Below are positions 34,437-46,511 of a DNA stretch of 64,000 nucleotides, one piece after another. Within the stretch, counting starts at the first letter, position 1. Every line of letters starts with the position of its first letter. A program made the translations under genes and the position numbers. The DNA lies in assembly GCF_024112395.2 (NCBI RefSeq), contig NZ_CP078013.2:434001-498000 (forward strand). The letters run 5' to 3'. This stretch comes from Pseudomonas pergaminensis. GTDB lineage: Bacteria; Pseudomonadota; Gammaproteobacteria; Pseudomonadales; Pseudomonadaceae. The notes beneath the pieces were generated by a model that saw nothing but the letters and a program-made list of their open reading frames with translations, did no database searches and had not been told where the DNA came from.

Positions 34437-35996
34437 ATGACTAGTTTGCATGCCGACGAGGCGTTCCTCGGCCATTACCAGTTAAGCCACGACCCCTTTG
34501 CTCCACGGGTGCCTGGTTTCAAATTTTTCCCGGCCCAGCGCAAGCCTGTGCTCGGCCAGCTGCACCACCTCGCGCGCTACAGCCAACTGCTGCTGGTGGT
34601 GACGGGGCCGTTGGGCAGCGGCAAGACGCTGTTGCGCCAGGCCCTGGTGGCCAGCACCAACAAGCAATCGGTACAGAGCGTGGTGGTGTCGGCCCGTGGT
34701 GCCGGTGATGCGGCTGGCGTATTGCGCCAGGTTGCGCAGGCCCTGGATGTGGCTACAGCCGAGCCGAACGCGATTCTCAAGCAGGTCGTGCAACTGGGCC
34801 TGACCGGCCAGGAAGTCTACCTGCTGGTGGATGACGCCGAGCAGCTTGACGAATCCGCGCTTGAAGCGCTGCTGGCGCTGGCGGCGGGTACGCCGGAAGG
34901 TCGCCCGCACGTGTTCCTGTTCGGCGAGTCGTCGTTGATCGCCGACCTTGAGCAGATCAGCGGCGAACAAGAGCTGTTCCACGTCATCGAGTTGCAGCCG
35001 TACGAAGAGGAAGAAACCCGCGAATACCTGGCTCAACGCCTGGAAGGCGCAGGGGCGGGCATCGAACTTTTCTCCGCTCAACAGATCTCTGATATTCACG
35101 AAAGCTCCGACGGCTGGCCTGGCACCATCAACCAGGTTGCCCGCGATGCCATGATCGAAGCCATGATTGCCAGCCGCTCTGCGGTCAAGCGTCCAAAGAT
35201 GGGGTTCACTATGCCTAAGAAACACGTATTGGCTATTTCCGCCGTTGTCGTGGTCGCTGTTGCCGCCGCCTGGTTGATCCCAGGTCGCAGCAAGGCGCCC
35301 ACCACAGCCGGCGCGCCAACCGAACAGGCGCAGTTGCCACTGGGCAAGCCCACGCCAAACGTCGAATTCGCCAACTCCGGCCAACCGACCAACCTGCCGA
35401 TGGTTGGCCAACCTGTGATGCGCGGCCCGCTTGCCGAAGAAGCCGGTGGCATCTCCGAAGGCGACGACGGCGTGCCGGTGGAAGGCTCCAGCGCCACACC
35501 GCCTACCGTGACCACCACTGCACCGCCAGCGGGCGTGCCAGCCGGCCAGCCGGCTGCCAAGCCGACACCCGCGCCGACAGTCGCCACCGCCAAGCCTGCG
35601 CCCGTGACCAAGCCGGTCGCGCCTGCGCCAACCGCCAAGCCAGCCCCTGCGCCAGCCGCCAAACCGGCTGAAAAACCAGCCGCCACCGTTGCCAAGGCCG
35701 GCGCCGCTGGCAGCAGCTGGTACAGCAGCCAGCCAACCGGCAACTTCGTGGTGCAGATCCTCGGCACCAGTTCCGAAGCCAACGCCCAGGCGTTCGTGAA
35801 GGAGCAGGGCGGCGAGTACCGTTATTTCAAGAAAGTGCTCAACGGCAAGCCTCTCTACGTGATCACCTACGGCAACTTCTCCAGCCGTGCAGCCGCCGAT
35901 TCTGCGATCAAAACCTTGCCAGCGAAGGTCCAGGCTGGTAAACCTTGGCCTCGCACTGTTGCCAGCGTTCAACAAGAACTCGCAACAACTCGCTGA
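34437..35996 (+). CDS. AAA-ATPase/SPOR fusion protein (DamX-like)
   Basis: A 519-residue protein. Residues about 1-255 are an ExeA/GspA-type AAA+ domain: Walker A TGPLGSGKTLLRQ, Walker B EVYLLVDDAEQLD, and the arm ending DGWPGTINQVARDAM. One transmembrane helix (about 263-283) is followed by a long Pro/Ala/Thr-rich periplasmic linker (about 285-430) and a C-terminal SPOR domain (about 432-515, NFVVQILGTSSEANAQAFV ... YFKKVLNGKPLYVITYGNFSS). The position after aroKB matches E. coli damX, a non-essential division protein that recognises septal glycan. The ATPase half may sense or remodel division components; that is inferred. Confidence 0.88.
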   Translation: MTSLHADEAFLGHYQLSHDPFAPRVPGFKFFPAQRKPVLGQLHHLARYSQLLLVVTGPLGSGKTLLRQALVASTNKQSVQSVVVSARGAGDAAGVLRQVAQALDVATAEPNAILKQVVQLGLTGQEVYLLVDDAEQLDESALEALLALAAGTPEGRPHVFLFGESSLIADLEQISGEQELFHVIELQPYEEEETREYLAQRLEGAGAGIELFSAQQISDIHESSDGWPGTINQVARDAMIEAMIASRSAVKRPKMGFTMPKKHVLAISAVVVVAVAAAWLIPGRSKAPTTAGAPTEQAQLPLGKPTPNVEFANSGQPTNLPMVGQPVMRGPLAEEAGGISEGDDGVPVEGSSATPPTVTTTAPPAGVPAGQPAAKPTPAPTVATAKPAPVTKPVAPAPTAKPAPAPAAKPAEKPAATVAKAGAAGSSWYSSQPTGNFVVQILGTSSEANAQAFVKEQGGEYRYFKKVLNGKPLYVITYGNFSSRAAADSAIKTLPAKVQAGKPWPRTVASVQQELATTR

Positions 35997-35999
35997 AGA

Positions 36000-36349
36000 T
36001 CCGGCGGCCTTACCCAGGCCGCCCTCCCGGCACCTCAAAAAATAACCGCAAGTGCGTGCAGTCTCTAGAGACCGCGCGCTTTGTGGTGTCTGCGTCACAG
36101 TAGCTTTTGAGTCGTAGCGGTCAGAATTAAAAAAGTTTTGACTAGCACAGCATATCGCTTTAAACCTTTCATAAATGCGACATAGATTTGCGACATTTCG
36201 TCGCTAAATTTGTGAGCGTCTGTGTCGGTGTGTACAATGACCTCCCTTTTGCCCCCGCTAAGCCGGCGTACGTTCGGCGTGGAAGGTAACCGGTTGAATT
36301 GAAAAGAAATTTGCCTCGGTATAAGAGGCAGCCTGGTGAGAAAGTGTCT
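36000..36349 (+). promoter_or_regulatory. Non-coding region upstream of gltB with a sigma70 promoter
   Basis: 350 bp without a gene. A GC-rich hairpin (GGCGGCCT/AGGCCGCC, 36003-36023) follows the DamX-like gene but lacks a T-run. A good promoter lies at 36210-36238: TTGTGA, 17 bases, TACAAT. The predicted start is near 36245, leaving a leader of about 105 nt before the gltB ATG. The AT-rich 36110-36210 stretch could bind an activator; no specific site was recognised. Confidence 0.65.
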
Positions 36350-39300
36350 ATGAAAGCAGGTCTGTACCAACCCGATGAATTCAAGGATAACTGCGGTTTC
36401 GGCCTGATAGCCCACATGCAGGGCGAGCCCAGTCATACCCTTTTGCAAACGGCCATCGAGGCCCTGACCTGCATGACCCACCGCGGTGGGATCAACGCCG
36501 ACGGCAAGACCGGTGACGGTTGCGGCTTGCTGATTCAAAAGCCCGACCAGTTCCTGCGCGCTGTCGCAAAAGAGCAATTTGCTGTCGACCTGCCCAAGCA
36601 GTACGCCGTGGGCATGGTGTTTTTCAACCAGGACCCGGTCAAGGCCGAAGCCGCTCGCGAGAACATGAACCGCGAGATCCTGGCCGCCGGCCTGCAACTT
36701 GTCGGCTGGCGCAAAGTGCCGATCGACACCAGCGTGCTCGGCCGCCTGGCCAATGAGCGCCTGCCGCAGATCGAACAAGTGTTCATCGCAGGCGAAGGCC
36801 TGAGCGACCAGGACATGGCGATCAAGCTGTTCACGTCGCGTCGTCGCTCGTCCGTGGCCAACGCCGCCGACGCCGACCACTACATCTGCAGCTTTTCCCA
36901 CAAGACCATCATTTATAAAGGCCTGATGATGCCGGCGGACTTGACCGCCTTCTATCCAGACCTGAGCGATGAGCGCCTGCAAACCGCAATCTGCGTGTTC
37001 CACCAGCGCTTCTCCACCAACACCCTGCCGAAATGGCCGCTGGCCCAGCCATTCCGCTTCCTCGCCCACAACGGCGAGATCAACACCATCACCGGCAACC
37101 GCAACTGGGCCGTGGCCCGTCGCACCAAGTTCGCCAATGACCTGATGGACCTTGAAGAGCTCGGCCCGCTGGTCAACCGCGTGGGTTCCGACTCTTCCAG
37201 CATGGACAACATGCTCGAACTGATGGTCACCGGCGGCATCGACCTGTTCCGTGGCGTGCGCATGATCATTCCGCCAGCGTGGCAGAACGTCGAGACCATG
37301 GACCCGGACCTGCGTGCATTCTACGAGTACAACTCGATGCACATGGAGCCGTGGGACGGCCCGGCTGGCGTGGTCATGACCGACGGTCGCTACGCGGTGT
37401 GCCTGCTCGACCGTAACGGTCTGCGCCCGGCGCGTTGGGTCACCACCACCAACGGCTTTATCACCCTCGCGTCGGAAATCGGCGTGTGGAACTACAAGCC
37501 GGAAGACGTGATCGCCAAAGGCCGCGTAGGCCCTGGCCAGATCCTGGCCGTGGACACCGAGACCGGGCAGATCCTCGACACCGACGCCATCGACGACCGC
37601 TTGAAGTCGCGTCACCCGTACAAGCAATGGCTGCGCAAGAACGCCCTGCGCATCCAGGCGACCATGGAAGACAACGACCACGGTTCGGCTTTTTATGACG
37701 TTGACCAGCTCAAGCAGTACATGAAGATGTACCAGGTCACGTTCGAAGAACGCGACCAGGTGCTGCGTCCGCTCGGCGAGCAAGGCTACGAGGCGGTCGG
37801 TTCCATGGGCGATGACACGCCAATGGCGGTGCTGTCCCAGCGCGTGCGCACGCCGTACGACTATTTCCGCCAGCAATTCGCCCAGGTGACCAACCCACCG
37901 ATCGATCCGCTGCGCGAAGCCATCGTGATGTCCCTGGAAGTCTGCCTCGGTGCCGAGCGCAACATCTTCCAGGAATCGCCTGAGCACGCTTCCCGCGTGA
38001 TCCTCAGCTCGCCGGTCGTTTCCCCGGCCAAGTGGCGCTCGCTGATGACCCTGGAGCGCCCGGGCTTCGACCGCCAGATCATCGACCTGAACTACGACGA
38101 GAGCCTCGGCCTTGAAGCCGCGGTGCGCAACGTCGCCGACCAGGCTGAAGAAGCCGTGCGTGCCGGTCGTACCCAGATCGTGCTGACTGACCGTCACATT
38201 GCCCCAGGCAAGCTGCCGATCCACGCCTCCCTGGCCACCGGCGCGGTGCACCACCGCCTGACCGAGAAAGGCCTGCGCTGCGACTCCAACATCCTCGTGG
38301 AAACCGCCACCGCTCGCGACCCGCATCACTTTGCGGTACTGATCGGCTTCGGCGCCTCGGCGGTGTACCCGTTCCTCGCGTACGAAGTGCTGGGTGACCT
38401 GATCCGTACCGGTGAAGTGCTGGGCGACCTCTATGAGGTGTTCAAGAACTACCGCAAGGGCATCACCAAGGGCCTGCTGAAGATCCTGTCGAAGATGGGC
38501 ATCTCCACTGTCACCTCGTACCGTGGCGCCCAGCTGTTCGAAGCCATCGGCCTGTCCGAAGAAGTCTGCGAGCTGAGTTTCCGTGGCGTGCCAAGCCGTA
38601 TCAAGGGTGCGCGTTTTGTCGACATCGAAGCCGAACAGAAAGCCCTGGCAGCCGAAGCCTGGAGTGCGCGCAAGCCGATCCAGCAAGGCGGCCTGCTCAA
38701 GTTCGTGCACGGTGGCGAATACCACGCGTACAACCCGGACGTAGTCAACACCCTGCAAGCCGCCGTGCAGCAGGGCGACTACGCCAAGTTCAAGGAATAC
38801 ACCGCGCTGGTGGACAACCGCCCGGTGTCGATGATCCGCGACCTGTTCAAGGTGAAGACCCTGGACACGCCGATGGACATCAGCGAAGTCGAGCCGCTGG
38901 AATCGATCCTCAAGCGCTTCGACTCCGCCGGTATCTCCCTGGGCGCCTTGTCGCCTGAGGCTCACGAAGCCCTGGCCGAAGCCATGAACCGCCTGGGTGC
39001 GCGTTCCAACTCCGGCGAAGGCGGTGAAGACCCGGCGCGCTACGGCACCATCAAGAGCTCGAAAATCAAGCAGGTCGCGACTGGCCGTTTCGGCGTGACC
39101 CCGGAATACCTGGTCAACGCCGAAGTGCTGCAGATCAAGGTGGCCCAGGGCGCCAAGCCCGGTGAAGGCGGCCAGCTGCCAGGCGGCAAGGTCAACGGTC
39201 TGATCGCCAAGCTGCGTTATGCAGTGCCGGGTGTGACGCTGATCTCGCCTCCACCGCACCACGACATCTACTCGATCGAAGACTTGTCGCAGCTGATTTT

Positions 39301-40795
39301 CGACCTGAAACAAGTCAACCCGCAGGCCCTGGTCTCGGTGAAACTGGTGGCAGAAGCCGGCGTAGGCACCATTGCCGCTGGCGTGGCCAAGGCCTATGCC
39401 GACCTGATCACCATCTCCGGCTACGACGGCGGCACCGGCGCTTCGCCGCTGACCTCGATCAAGTACGCCGGTGCACCGTGGGAACTCGGCCTGGCCGAAA
39501 CCCACCAGACCCTGCGCGGCAACGACTTGCGCGGAAAGGTTCGGGTACAGACCGACGGCGGCCTGAAAACCGGCCTCGACGTGATCAAGGCCGCGATCCT
39601 CGGTGCCGAAAGCTTCGGCTTCGGTACTGCGCCGATGATCGCCCTGGGCTGTAAATACCTGCGCATCTGCCACCTGAACAACTGCGCCACCGGCGTCGCG
39701 ACCCAGAACGAGAAGCTGCGCAAGGATCACTACATCGGTACCGTCGACATGGTGGTGAACTTCTTCACCTACGTCGCCGAAGAAACCCGTGAGTGGTTGG
39801 CCAAGCTGGGTGTGCGCTCCCTCGAAGAGCTGATCGGTCGTACCGACCTGCTGGACATCCTTGAAGGCCAGACCGCCAAGCAGAACCACCTGGACCTGAC
39901 GCCGCTGTTGGGCAGCGACCACATCCCGGCGGACAAGCCACAATTCTGCCAGGTGGACCGCAACCCACCGTTCGACAAAGGCCTGCTGGCCGAGAAGATG
40001 GTCGAGATGGCTTCTTCCTCGATCAACGATGCCAGCGGTGGCGAATTCGCCCTGGATATCTGCAACTGCGACCGTTCGATTGGCGCCCGCATCTCCGGCG
40101 AAATCGCGCGCAAGCACGGCAACCAGGGCATGGCGAAAGCGCCGATCACTTTCCGCTTCAAAGGCACTGCGGGCCAGAGCTTTGGCGTGTGGAACGCCGG
40201 CGGGCTGCACATGTACCTGGAAGGCGACGCCAACGACTACGTGGGCAAGGGCATGACCGGCGGCAAGCTGGTGATCGTTCCGCCTAAAGGCAGCGTCTAC
40301 AAGACTCAGGACAGTGCCATCATCGGCAACACCTGCTTGTACGGCGCCACCGGTGGCAAGCTGTTCGCCGCCGGTACCGCCGGTGAGCGTTTCGCCGTGC
40401 GTAACTCCGGTGCCCACACCGTGGTAGAAGGCACTGGCGATCACTGCTGCGAGTACATGACCGGGGGCTTTGTCGCGGTACTCGGCAAGACCGGTTACAA
40501 CTTCGGCTCGGGCATGACCGGCGGTTTCGCCTACGTGCTTGACCAGGACAACACCTTCGTCGACAAGGTCAACCACGAGTTGGTCGAGATCCAGCGGATC
40601 AGCGGCGAAGCCATGGAGTCCTACCGGAACCACTTGCAGCACGTGCTGGACGAGTACGTCGAGGAGACCGGCAGCGAATGGGGCCGTAACCTCGCTGAAA
40701 ACCTCGATGATTACCTGCGTCGTTTCTGGCTGGTCAAGCCCAAGGCTGCCAACCTGAAATCGTTGCTTTCCAGCATCCGTGCCAACCCGCAGTGA
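36350..40795 (+). CDS. gltB: Glutamate synthase (NADPH) large subunit
   Basis: A 1481-residue GOGAT alpha subunit that converts glutamine and 2-oxoglutarate to two glutamates. A 14-residue propeptide ([14 protein letters not shown]) precedes the nucleophilic Cys of the class II amidotransferase ([11 protein letters not shown]), which must be exposed by cleavage. Central and FMN/2-oxoglutarate domains follow ([44 protein letters not shown]). The 3Fe-4S Cys cluster is at [13 protein letters not shown]. The C-terminal GXGXG beta-helix is present. ATG at 36350 is preferred over an upstream in-frame start at 36299. It forms an operon with gltD, 32 bp downstream. Confidence 0.98.
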   Translation: MKAGLYQPDEFKDNCGFGLIAHMQGEPSHTLLQTAIEALTCMTHRGGINADGKTGDGCGLLIQKPDQFLRAVAKEQFAVDLPKQYAVGMVFFNQDPVKAEAARENMNREILAAGLQLVGWRKVPIDTSVLGRLANERLPQIEQVFIAGEGLSDQDMAIKLFTSRRRSSVANAADADHYICSFSHKTIIYKGLMMPADLTAFYPDLSDERLQTAICVFHQRFSTNTLPKWPLAQPFRFLAHNGEINTITGNRNWAVARRTKFANDLMDLEELGPLVNRVGSDSSSMDNMLELMVTGGIDLFRGVRMIIPPAWQNVETMDPDLRAFYEYNSMHMEPWDGPAGVVMTDGRYAVCLLDRNGLRPARWVTTTNGFITLASEIGVWNYKPEDVIAKGRVGPGQILAVDTETGQILDTDAIDDRLKSRHPYKQWLRKNALRIQATMEDNDHGSAFYDVDQLKQYMKMYQVTFEERDQVLRPLGEQGYEAVGSMGDDTPMAVLSQRVRTPYDYFRQQFAQVTNPPIDPLREAIVMSLEVCLGAERNIFQESPEHASRVILSSPVVSPAKWRSLMTLERPGFDRQIIDLNYDESLGLEAAVRNVADQAEEAVRAGRTQIVLTDRHIAPGKLPIHASLATGAVHHRLTEKGLRCDSNILVETATARDPHHFAVLIGFGASAVYPFLAYEVLGDLIRTGEVLGDLYEVFKNYRKGITKGLLKILSKMGISTVTSYRGAQLFEAIGLSEEVCELSFRGVPSRIKGARFVDIEAEQKALAAEAWSARKPIQQGGLLKFVHGGEYHAYNPDVVNTLQAAVQQGDYAKFKEYTALVDNRPVSMIRDLFKVKTLDTPMDISEVEPLESILKRFDSAGISLGALSPEAHEALAEAMNRLGARSNSGEGGEDPARYGTIKSSKIKQVATGRFGVTPEYLVNAEVLQIKVAQGAKPGEGGQLPGGKVNGLIAKLRYAVPGVTLISPPPHHDIYSIEDLSQLIFDLKQVNPQALVSVKLVAEAGVGTIAAGVAKAYADLITISGYDGGTGASPLTSIKYAGAPWELGLAETHQTLRGNDLRGKVRVQTDGGLKTGLDVIKAAILGAESFGFGTAPMIALGCKYLRICHLNNCATGVATQNEKLRKDHYIGTVDMVVNFFTYVAEETREWLAKLGVRSLEELIGRTDLLDILEGQTAKQNHLDLTPLLGSDHIPADKPQFCQVDRNPPFDKGLLAEKMVEMASSSINDASGGEFALDICNCDRSIGARISGEIARKHGNQGMAKAPITFRFKGTAGQSFGVWNAGGLHMYLEGDANDYVGKGMTGGKLVIVPPKGSVYKTQDSAIIGNTCLYGATGGKLFAAGTAGERFAVRNSGAHTVVEGTGDHCCEYMTGGFVAVLGKTGYNFGSGMTGGFAYVLDQDNTFVDKVNHELVEIQRISGEAMESYRNHLQHVLDEYVEETGSEWGRNLAENLDDYLRRFWLVKPKAANLKSLLSSIRANPQ

Positions 40796-40818
40796 TATGC
40801 GCCTGAAGAGTTTGATGA

Positions 40819-42246
<1,428 letters not shown>

Positions 42247-42264
42247 TCTGAAATACGCTCAAAT

Positions 42265-42352
42265 GTGGGAGCTGGCTTGCCTGCGATAGCGGTGTAACAG
42301 TCACAGGATGTATCGACTGATCCACCGCAATCGCAGGCAAGCCAGCTCCCAC
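42265..42352. repeat. REPIN between gltD and hemE
   Basis: Arms GTGGGAGCTGGCTTGCCTGC / GCAGGCAAGCCAGCTCCCAC with a spacer of about 48 bp, 18 bp after the gltD stop. It may stabilise the gltBD transcript 3' end. Confidence 0.92.
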
Positions 42353-42401
42353 ATTGGTTTCCAGCGTGTTCAAGAGATTGCGACAAATTGACCCGATAGA
42401 C

Positions 42402-42429
42402 AAAAGGCACGGCGCATTCCGTGCCTTTT
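42402..42429 (+). terminator. Rho-independent terminator downstream of gltBD
   Basis: The stem GGCACGG / CCGTGCC with loop CGCATT is flanked by AAAA and TTTT, placed after the REPIN and 48 bp before the hemE start. The A/T flanks make it weakly bidirectional. Confidence 0.7.
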
Positions 42430-42476
42430 GCGTCTGGCTCTGAGAAAATGCCCGCACTTTTTTTGCGGATGCCGAC

Positions 42477-43544
42477 ATGACTGCCCTCAAGAACGACCGT
42501 TTCCTTCGTGCCCTGCTCAAGCAACCCGTGGACGTCACCCCTGTGTGGATGATGCGCCAGGCCGGTCGCTACCTGCCGGAATACCGCGCCAGTCGCGCCA
42601 ACGCCGGCGACTTCATGAGCCTGTGCATGAACCCGGAGTTCGCCTGCGAAGTCACGATGCAGCCGCTGGACCGCTACCCACAACTGGACGCGGCCATCCT
42701 CTTCTCCGACATCCTCACCATCCCTGACGCCATGGGCCAAGGCCTGTACTTCGAAACCGGCGAAGGCCCGCGTTTCAAGAAAGTCGTCAGCACCCTGGCC
42801 GATATCGAAGCCTTGCCGATCCCCGATCCGCATAAAGACCTCGGCTACGTGATGGACGCCGTCAGCACCATCCGCCGCGAGCTTAACGGCCGTGTGCCGC
42901 TGATCGGCTTCTCCGGCAGCCCCTGGACCTTGGCCACCTACATGGTCGAAGGCGGCTCGTCGAAAGACTTCCGCAAGACCAAGGCCATGCTCTACGACAA
43001 CCCACAGGCCATGCACCTGCTGCTGGACAAGCTGGCGCAGTCGGTCACCTCTTACCTCAACGGCCAGATCATGGCCGGCGCCCAGGCGGTGCAGATCTTC
43101 GACACCTGGGGCGGCAACCTCTCGGCGGCGGCATACCAGGAGTTCTCCCTGGCCTACATGCGCAAAATCGTCAGCGGCCTGATCCGCGAACACGAAGGCC
43201 GCAAAGTGCCGGTAATCATGTTCACCAAGGGGGGCGGCCTGTGGCTGGAAAGCATTGCCGACGCCGGTGCCGACGCCCTGGGCCTGGACTGGACCTGCGA
43301 CATTGGCGAAGCCCGCCAGCGCGTGGGCAACCGCGTCGCGCTGCAAGGCAACATGGACCCGACGGTGCTGTACGCCAAGCCGGAAGCCATCCGCACCGAA
43401 GTTGGCCGCATCCTCGCCAGCTACGGCAAAGGCACCGGGCATGTGTTCAACCTCGGCCATGGGATTACTCCGGAAGTGAACCCAGAGCATGCAGGTGCCT
43501 TCCTGCAAGCGGTGCACGAACTGTCCGCGCAGTACCACGAGTAA
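42477..43544 (+). CDS. hemE: Uroporphyrinogen decarboxylase
   Basis: A 355-residue heme-biosynthesis enzyme that decarboxylates the four acetate side chains of uroporphyrinogen III. The signature [16 protein letters not shown] with its catalytic Arg is near residues 22-37; the active-site Asp is in [32 protein letters not shown] and [11 protein letters not shown] are intact. It is flanked by terminators, so it appears to be a single-gene unit. Confidence 0.98.
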   Translation: MTALKNDRFLRALLKQPVDVTPVWMMRQAGRYLPEYRASRANAGDFMSLCMNPEFACEVTMQPLDRYPQLDAAILFSDILTIPDAMGQGLYFETGEGPRFKKVVSTLADIEALPIPDPHKDLGYVMDAVSTIRRELNGRVPLIGFSGSPWTLATYMVEGGSSKDFRKTKAMLYDNPQAMHLLLDKLAQSVTSYLNGQIMAGAQAVQIFDTWGGNLSAAAYQEFSLAYMRKIVSGLIREHEGRKVPVIMFTKGGGLWLESIADAGADALGLDWTCDIGEARQRVGNRVALQGNMDPTVLYAKPEAIRTEVGRILASYGKGTGHVFNLGHGITPEVNPEHAGAFLQAVHELSAQYHE

Positions 43545-43547
43545 ATG

Positions 43548-43575
43548 AAAAAGCCCGGCAAATGCCGGGCTTTTT
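43548..43575. terminator. hemE rho-independent terminator
   Basis: The stem AGCCCGGCA / TGCCGGGCT with a two-base loop has flanking A and T runs immediately after the hemE stop. The symmetric flanks could also terminate transcripts from the convergent MFS gene. Confidence 0.88.
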
Positions 43576-43598
43576 CATGGCTGAACACAAATCAAAAT

Positions 43599-43668
43599 GT
43601 GGGAGCTGGCTTGCCTGCGATAGCAGTAGTGAATTCACTATCGCTATCGCAGGCACGCCAGCTCCCAC
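43599..43668. repeat. REPIN between hemE and the MFS transporter
   Basis: Arms GTGGGAGCTGGCTTGCCTGC and GCAGGCACGCCAGCTCCCAC (one mismatch) with a short spacer of about 30 bp. This is shorter than other copies here. Confidence 0.88.
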
Positions 43669-43685
43669 ATAAAAGCAAAATAGCC

Positions 43686-44960
43686 TTAGACCTTCACGTC
43701 TCCCAACGGCGGCAACTTCGCCAGCTTCAACGCCACCAGCAACGCGCCAATCAACAGCGCCACAATAAACGCCCCAATCCCATTCCACCCGGCAAAGTGC
43801 CAGAAGAATCCGCCCGCCGTCCCCGCAATACTCGACCCCACGTAGTAGCAGAACAGGTACAGCGACGATGCCTGCCCCTTGGCTTTCACCGCGCGGCGGC
43901 CGATCCAGCTGCTGGCCACCGAGTGGGCGCCGAAGAAGCCGAAGGTGAAGATCAGCATGCCCGGCACCACCAGCCACAGCGGGGTGAACAGGGTCAGGGC
44001 CATGCCGGCCAGCATCAGTACGATGGTGCCCCACAGCACGCGACGGCGGCCGAGGCGGTCAGCCAGTGAGCCGATTTTCGCCGAGCTGTAGATGCCCGAG
44101 AGGTATACCAGCGACAGCAGGCCGACCACGGCTTGGCTCAGGTCGTAGGGATCGGCCAGCAGGCGATAGCCAATGTAGTTGAACATCGTCACGAACGCGC
44201 CCATCAGCAGGAACGCTTCGAGGAACAGCCAGGGCAGGCCCGCGTCCTTGAAGTGCATGACGAAGCCATCCACCAGGCTGCGCGGCTTGAGGCTGGTGGC
44301 GCGGAAGTTGCGCGATTCGGGGAGGATTTTCCAGAACACCGTGGCCGCGATCAGCGCCAGGGCGCCGATGATCAGCATTGCGGTGTGCCAACTGACAAAG
44401 TCGATCAACACGCCGATGATCAGGCGCCCGCTCATGCCGCCGATCGCGTTACCGCCGATGTACAAGCCCATGGCCAGGCCGATGTGCTGCGGGTGGATCT
44501 CTTCGCTCAGGTAGGTCATGGCCACGGCGGCCAGGCCGCTCAGCGACAGGCCCACCAGCGCACGCATCAGCAGGATGCCTTCCCAGGTCGGCATCAAGCC
44601 ACTGGCTATGGTCGCCAATGCGGCACAGAACAGCGCAGACACCATCACCGGCTTGCGTCCCAACCGGTCGGAGATCGGCCCGGTGATGAGCAAGCCGAAC
44701 GCCAACATCGCCGTGGCCACCGACAGGATCAGGCTGCTCTGCGCCGCATTGATGGAAAATTCGTGGGACAGCGCCGGCATCATCGGCTGCACGCAATACA
44801 GCAGCGCAAAGGTAGCGAAACCGCCGGAGAACAGCGCCAACACCGTGCGCATGAACATCGGCGTGCCTTTTTCGATGTACGCGTCATTGAGCTGGGCCAC
44901 CACCTCATCCAGGGCAGTGGGCGGGACTTCTTGAGCGAGTGGAGCGACAGCAGCTTTCAC
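43686..44960 (-). CDS. Major facilitator superfamily exporter (YnfM-like)
   Basis: A 424-residue inner-membrane transporter with 12 predicted transmembrane helices after a hydrophilic N-terminus of about 35 residues. The MFS loop 2-3 motif is GPISDRLGRKPVMV, repeated in the second half as GSLADRLGRRRVLW. The best resemblance is to drug:H+ antiporter-like exporters of the YnfM/CynX type; the substrate is unknown. It is divergent from a LysR gene 124 bp away, which probably controls it. Confidence 0.85.
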   Translation of the reverse strand: MKAAVAPLAQEVPPTALDEVVAQLNDAYIEKGTPMFMRTVLALFSGGFATFALLYCVQPMMPALSHEFSINAAQSSLILSVATAMLAFGLLITGPISDRLGRKPVMVSALFCAALATIASGLMPTWEGILLMRALVGLSLSGLAAVAMTYLSEEIHPQHIGLAMGLYIGGNAIGGMSGRLIIGVLIDFVSWHTAMLIIGALALIAATVFWKILPESRNFRATSLKPRSLVDGFVMHFKDAGLPWLFLEAFLLMGAFVTMFNYIGYRLLADPYDLSQAVVGLLSLVYLSGIYSSAKIGSLADRLGRRRVLWGTIVLMLAGMALTLFTPLWLVVPGMLIFTFGFFGAHSVASSWIGRRAVKAKGQASSLYLFCYYVGSSIAGTAGGFFWHFAGWNGIGAFIVALLIGALLVALKLAKLPPLGDVKV

Positions 44961-45084
44961 GGGGACCTCGGGGAGGAAGAGCGTACCAGGACCGGCAATG
45001 CAAAAAAGAATATAGCTCCCTAATGATTCTTTCCAATATATTGTTCGACCTGTTTGATAGCTTTAACGACCTAATGAGGCTTGC

Positions 45085-45978
45085 ATGGAATTGCGTCACT
45101 TGCGGTACTTCATTGCCGTCGCCGAAGAGTTGCATTTCGGCCGGGCTGCGCAGGTGCTGGGCATCTCGCAGCCGCCGCTGAGCCAGCAGATCCAGGCGCT
45201 GGAACAGGAGGTGGGGGCGCGGCTGTTTGAGCGGACCAATCGTCGGGTCGAGCTGAGCGAGGCGGGACGATTGTTTTTGCAAGAGGCGCGGCTGGTGCTG
45301 GCGCAGGTGGACAAGGCGGCGGATGTGGCGCGGCGGGCGCAGTTGGGTGAGCTGGGCGAACTGAAGATTGGCTTCACCTCGTCGGCGCCGTTCAATTCCA
45401 GCATTCCTCAGGCGATCTTTGCGTTTCGCCAGGCATTCCCGGCAGTGCATCTGAACCTGCAGGAGATGAGCAGCACCGAAGTGGCCGAGTCGCTGGTGGA
45501 TGAGTCGATCCAAGTGGGCCTGATGCGGCCGCTGCCATTGCCGGATTCACTGGGTGTGGTCGAGCTGATGCGTGAGCCGCTGGTGGCCGTGTTGAACGCC
45601 GGGCACCCGCTGGTGGAGGGCAGTGAGCGCGGTTTGCACCTGGCGCAATTGGCACAGGAACCGTTTGTGTTTTTCCCGCGCACCTACGGCAGTGGTCTCT
45701 ATGCCCAGTTGCTCAACCTGGCGCGTGATGCCGGCTTCAGCCCGCACTTTGCCCAGGAGGCCGGGGAGGCGATGACCATCATCGGCCTGGTGGCGGCGGG
45801 CTTGGGCGTGTCGGTGCTGCCGGCGTCCTACCAGCGCATTCGTATCGATGGCGTGGTGTATCGCACGCTGCTGGATCAGGAGGCGGTGACGGCGGTATGG
45901 CTGGTGCAACGCAAGGGCGCGCAGACGCCCATGGCAGAGGCGTTTGTGGAGTTGTTGACGCGCAAGGCCTCGGTGTAG
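45085..45978 (+). CDS. LysR-family transcriptional regulator
   Basis: A 297-residue LTTR. The winged HTH (MELRHLRYFIAVAEELHFGRAAQVLGISQPPLSQQIQALE) is typical. The effector domain runs about 90-297 (ELKIGFTSSAPFNSSIPQAI ... GLGVSVLPASYQ), resembling the BenM/CatM/CynR-like subgroup. It is divergent from the MFS exporter gene and presumably regulates it and itself from the shared 124-bp AT-rich spacer. The inducer cannot be told. Confidence 0.92.
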   Translation: MELRHLRYFIAVAEELHFGRAAQVLGISQPPLSQQIQALEQEVGARLFERTNRRVELSEAGRLFLQEARLVLAQVDKAADVARRAQLGELGELKIGFTSSAPFNSSIPQAIFAFRQAFPAVHLNLQEMSSTEVAESLVDESIQVGLMRPLPLPDSLGVVELMREPLVAVLNAGHPLVEGSERGLHLAQLAQEPFVFFPRTYGSGLYAQLLNLARDAGFSPHFAQEAGEAMTIIGLVAAGLGVSVLPASYQRIRIDGVVYRTLLDQEAVTAVWLVQRKGAQTPMAEAFVELLTRKASV

Positions 45979-46065
45979 AGGTGCTCACATATCAGGTAAC
46001 GCAAGCTGCTTAGCGATTCGCGGGAAAGTTACGCAGAATCGCTTTTTCTCAAGCGAGTGATATGG

Positions 46066-46452
46066 ATGGCACTTCTCTATCAGCCCAAGGAGGGCAGCGT
46101 GTTGATTTGTGACTTTCGAGGCTATGAGGTCCCGGAAATCATAAAGATCCGCCCGGTCATTGTGATACGCAAGCACCGAACCAATAAGTTGTTGGTGACG
46201 GTTGTGCCGTTGAGTACTACTGCGCCGCAGACGGTTCTGGATCACCACTGCCAGCTTGATAGTCATCTTCCAGGAGCAAGCCCTATCTGTTGGGCGAAAT
46301 GTGACATTGTGGCAACCGTCAGCTTGGGAAGGCTCGACCGAATCAAAATCAAAGATCGTCATGGCAAACGAACTTACAAAATCGCTGAGCTCACTTCTGA
46401 TCAGCTTCTAGCAATAAAGGCGGCGGTGCGCAGCGCGTTGGGGTTGCGCTGA
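46066..46452 (+). CDS. PemK/MazF-like toxin-family protein, no antitoxin partner seen
   Basis: A 128-residue protein with the MazF/PemK barrel pattern: GSVLICDFRGYEVPEIIKIRPVIVIR, a central TVVPLSTTAP strand and loop, and VATVSLGRLDRIKIK near the C-terminus. MazF-type toxins are ribosome-associated or free mRNA endonucleases. Start ATG 46066 or GTG 46057; neither has a strong ribosome site. Upstream is LysR and downstream is non-coding, so no MazE/PemI-like antitoxin ORF is adjacent. It could be a solitary, attenuated or regulatory family member. Function is inferred from family only. Confidence 0.65.
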   Translation: MALLYQPKEGSVLICDFRGYEVPEIIKIRPVIVIRKHRTNKLLVTVVPLSTTAPQTVLDHHCQLDSHLPGASPICWAKCDIVATVSLGRLDRIKIKDRHGKRTYKIAELTSDQLLAIKAAVRSALGLR

Positions 46453-46477
46453 GGGACGAACGGCACTTTGCCACAGG

Positions 46478-46505
46478 TTGCCGTAAAGTTGTTTTCAGGC
46501 ATACT
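46478..46505 (+). promoter_or_regulatory. Candidate promoter of a small RNA
   Basis: TTGCCG and CATACT are separated by 16 bases (each matches 4 of 6 consensus positions). They lie 26 bp after the PemK-like stop and just upstream of a structured non-coding segment that ends in a terminator hairpin. Confidence 0.4.
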
Positions 46506-46511
46506 GCCCAC

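Noticed and set aside
36095..40642. A 1515-residue open frame antisense to gltB
   Set aside because: It is a by-product of high-GC codon bias on the opposite strand. It has no ribosome site, no recognisable domain, and gltB is intact and conserved over the same span.
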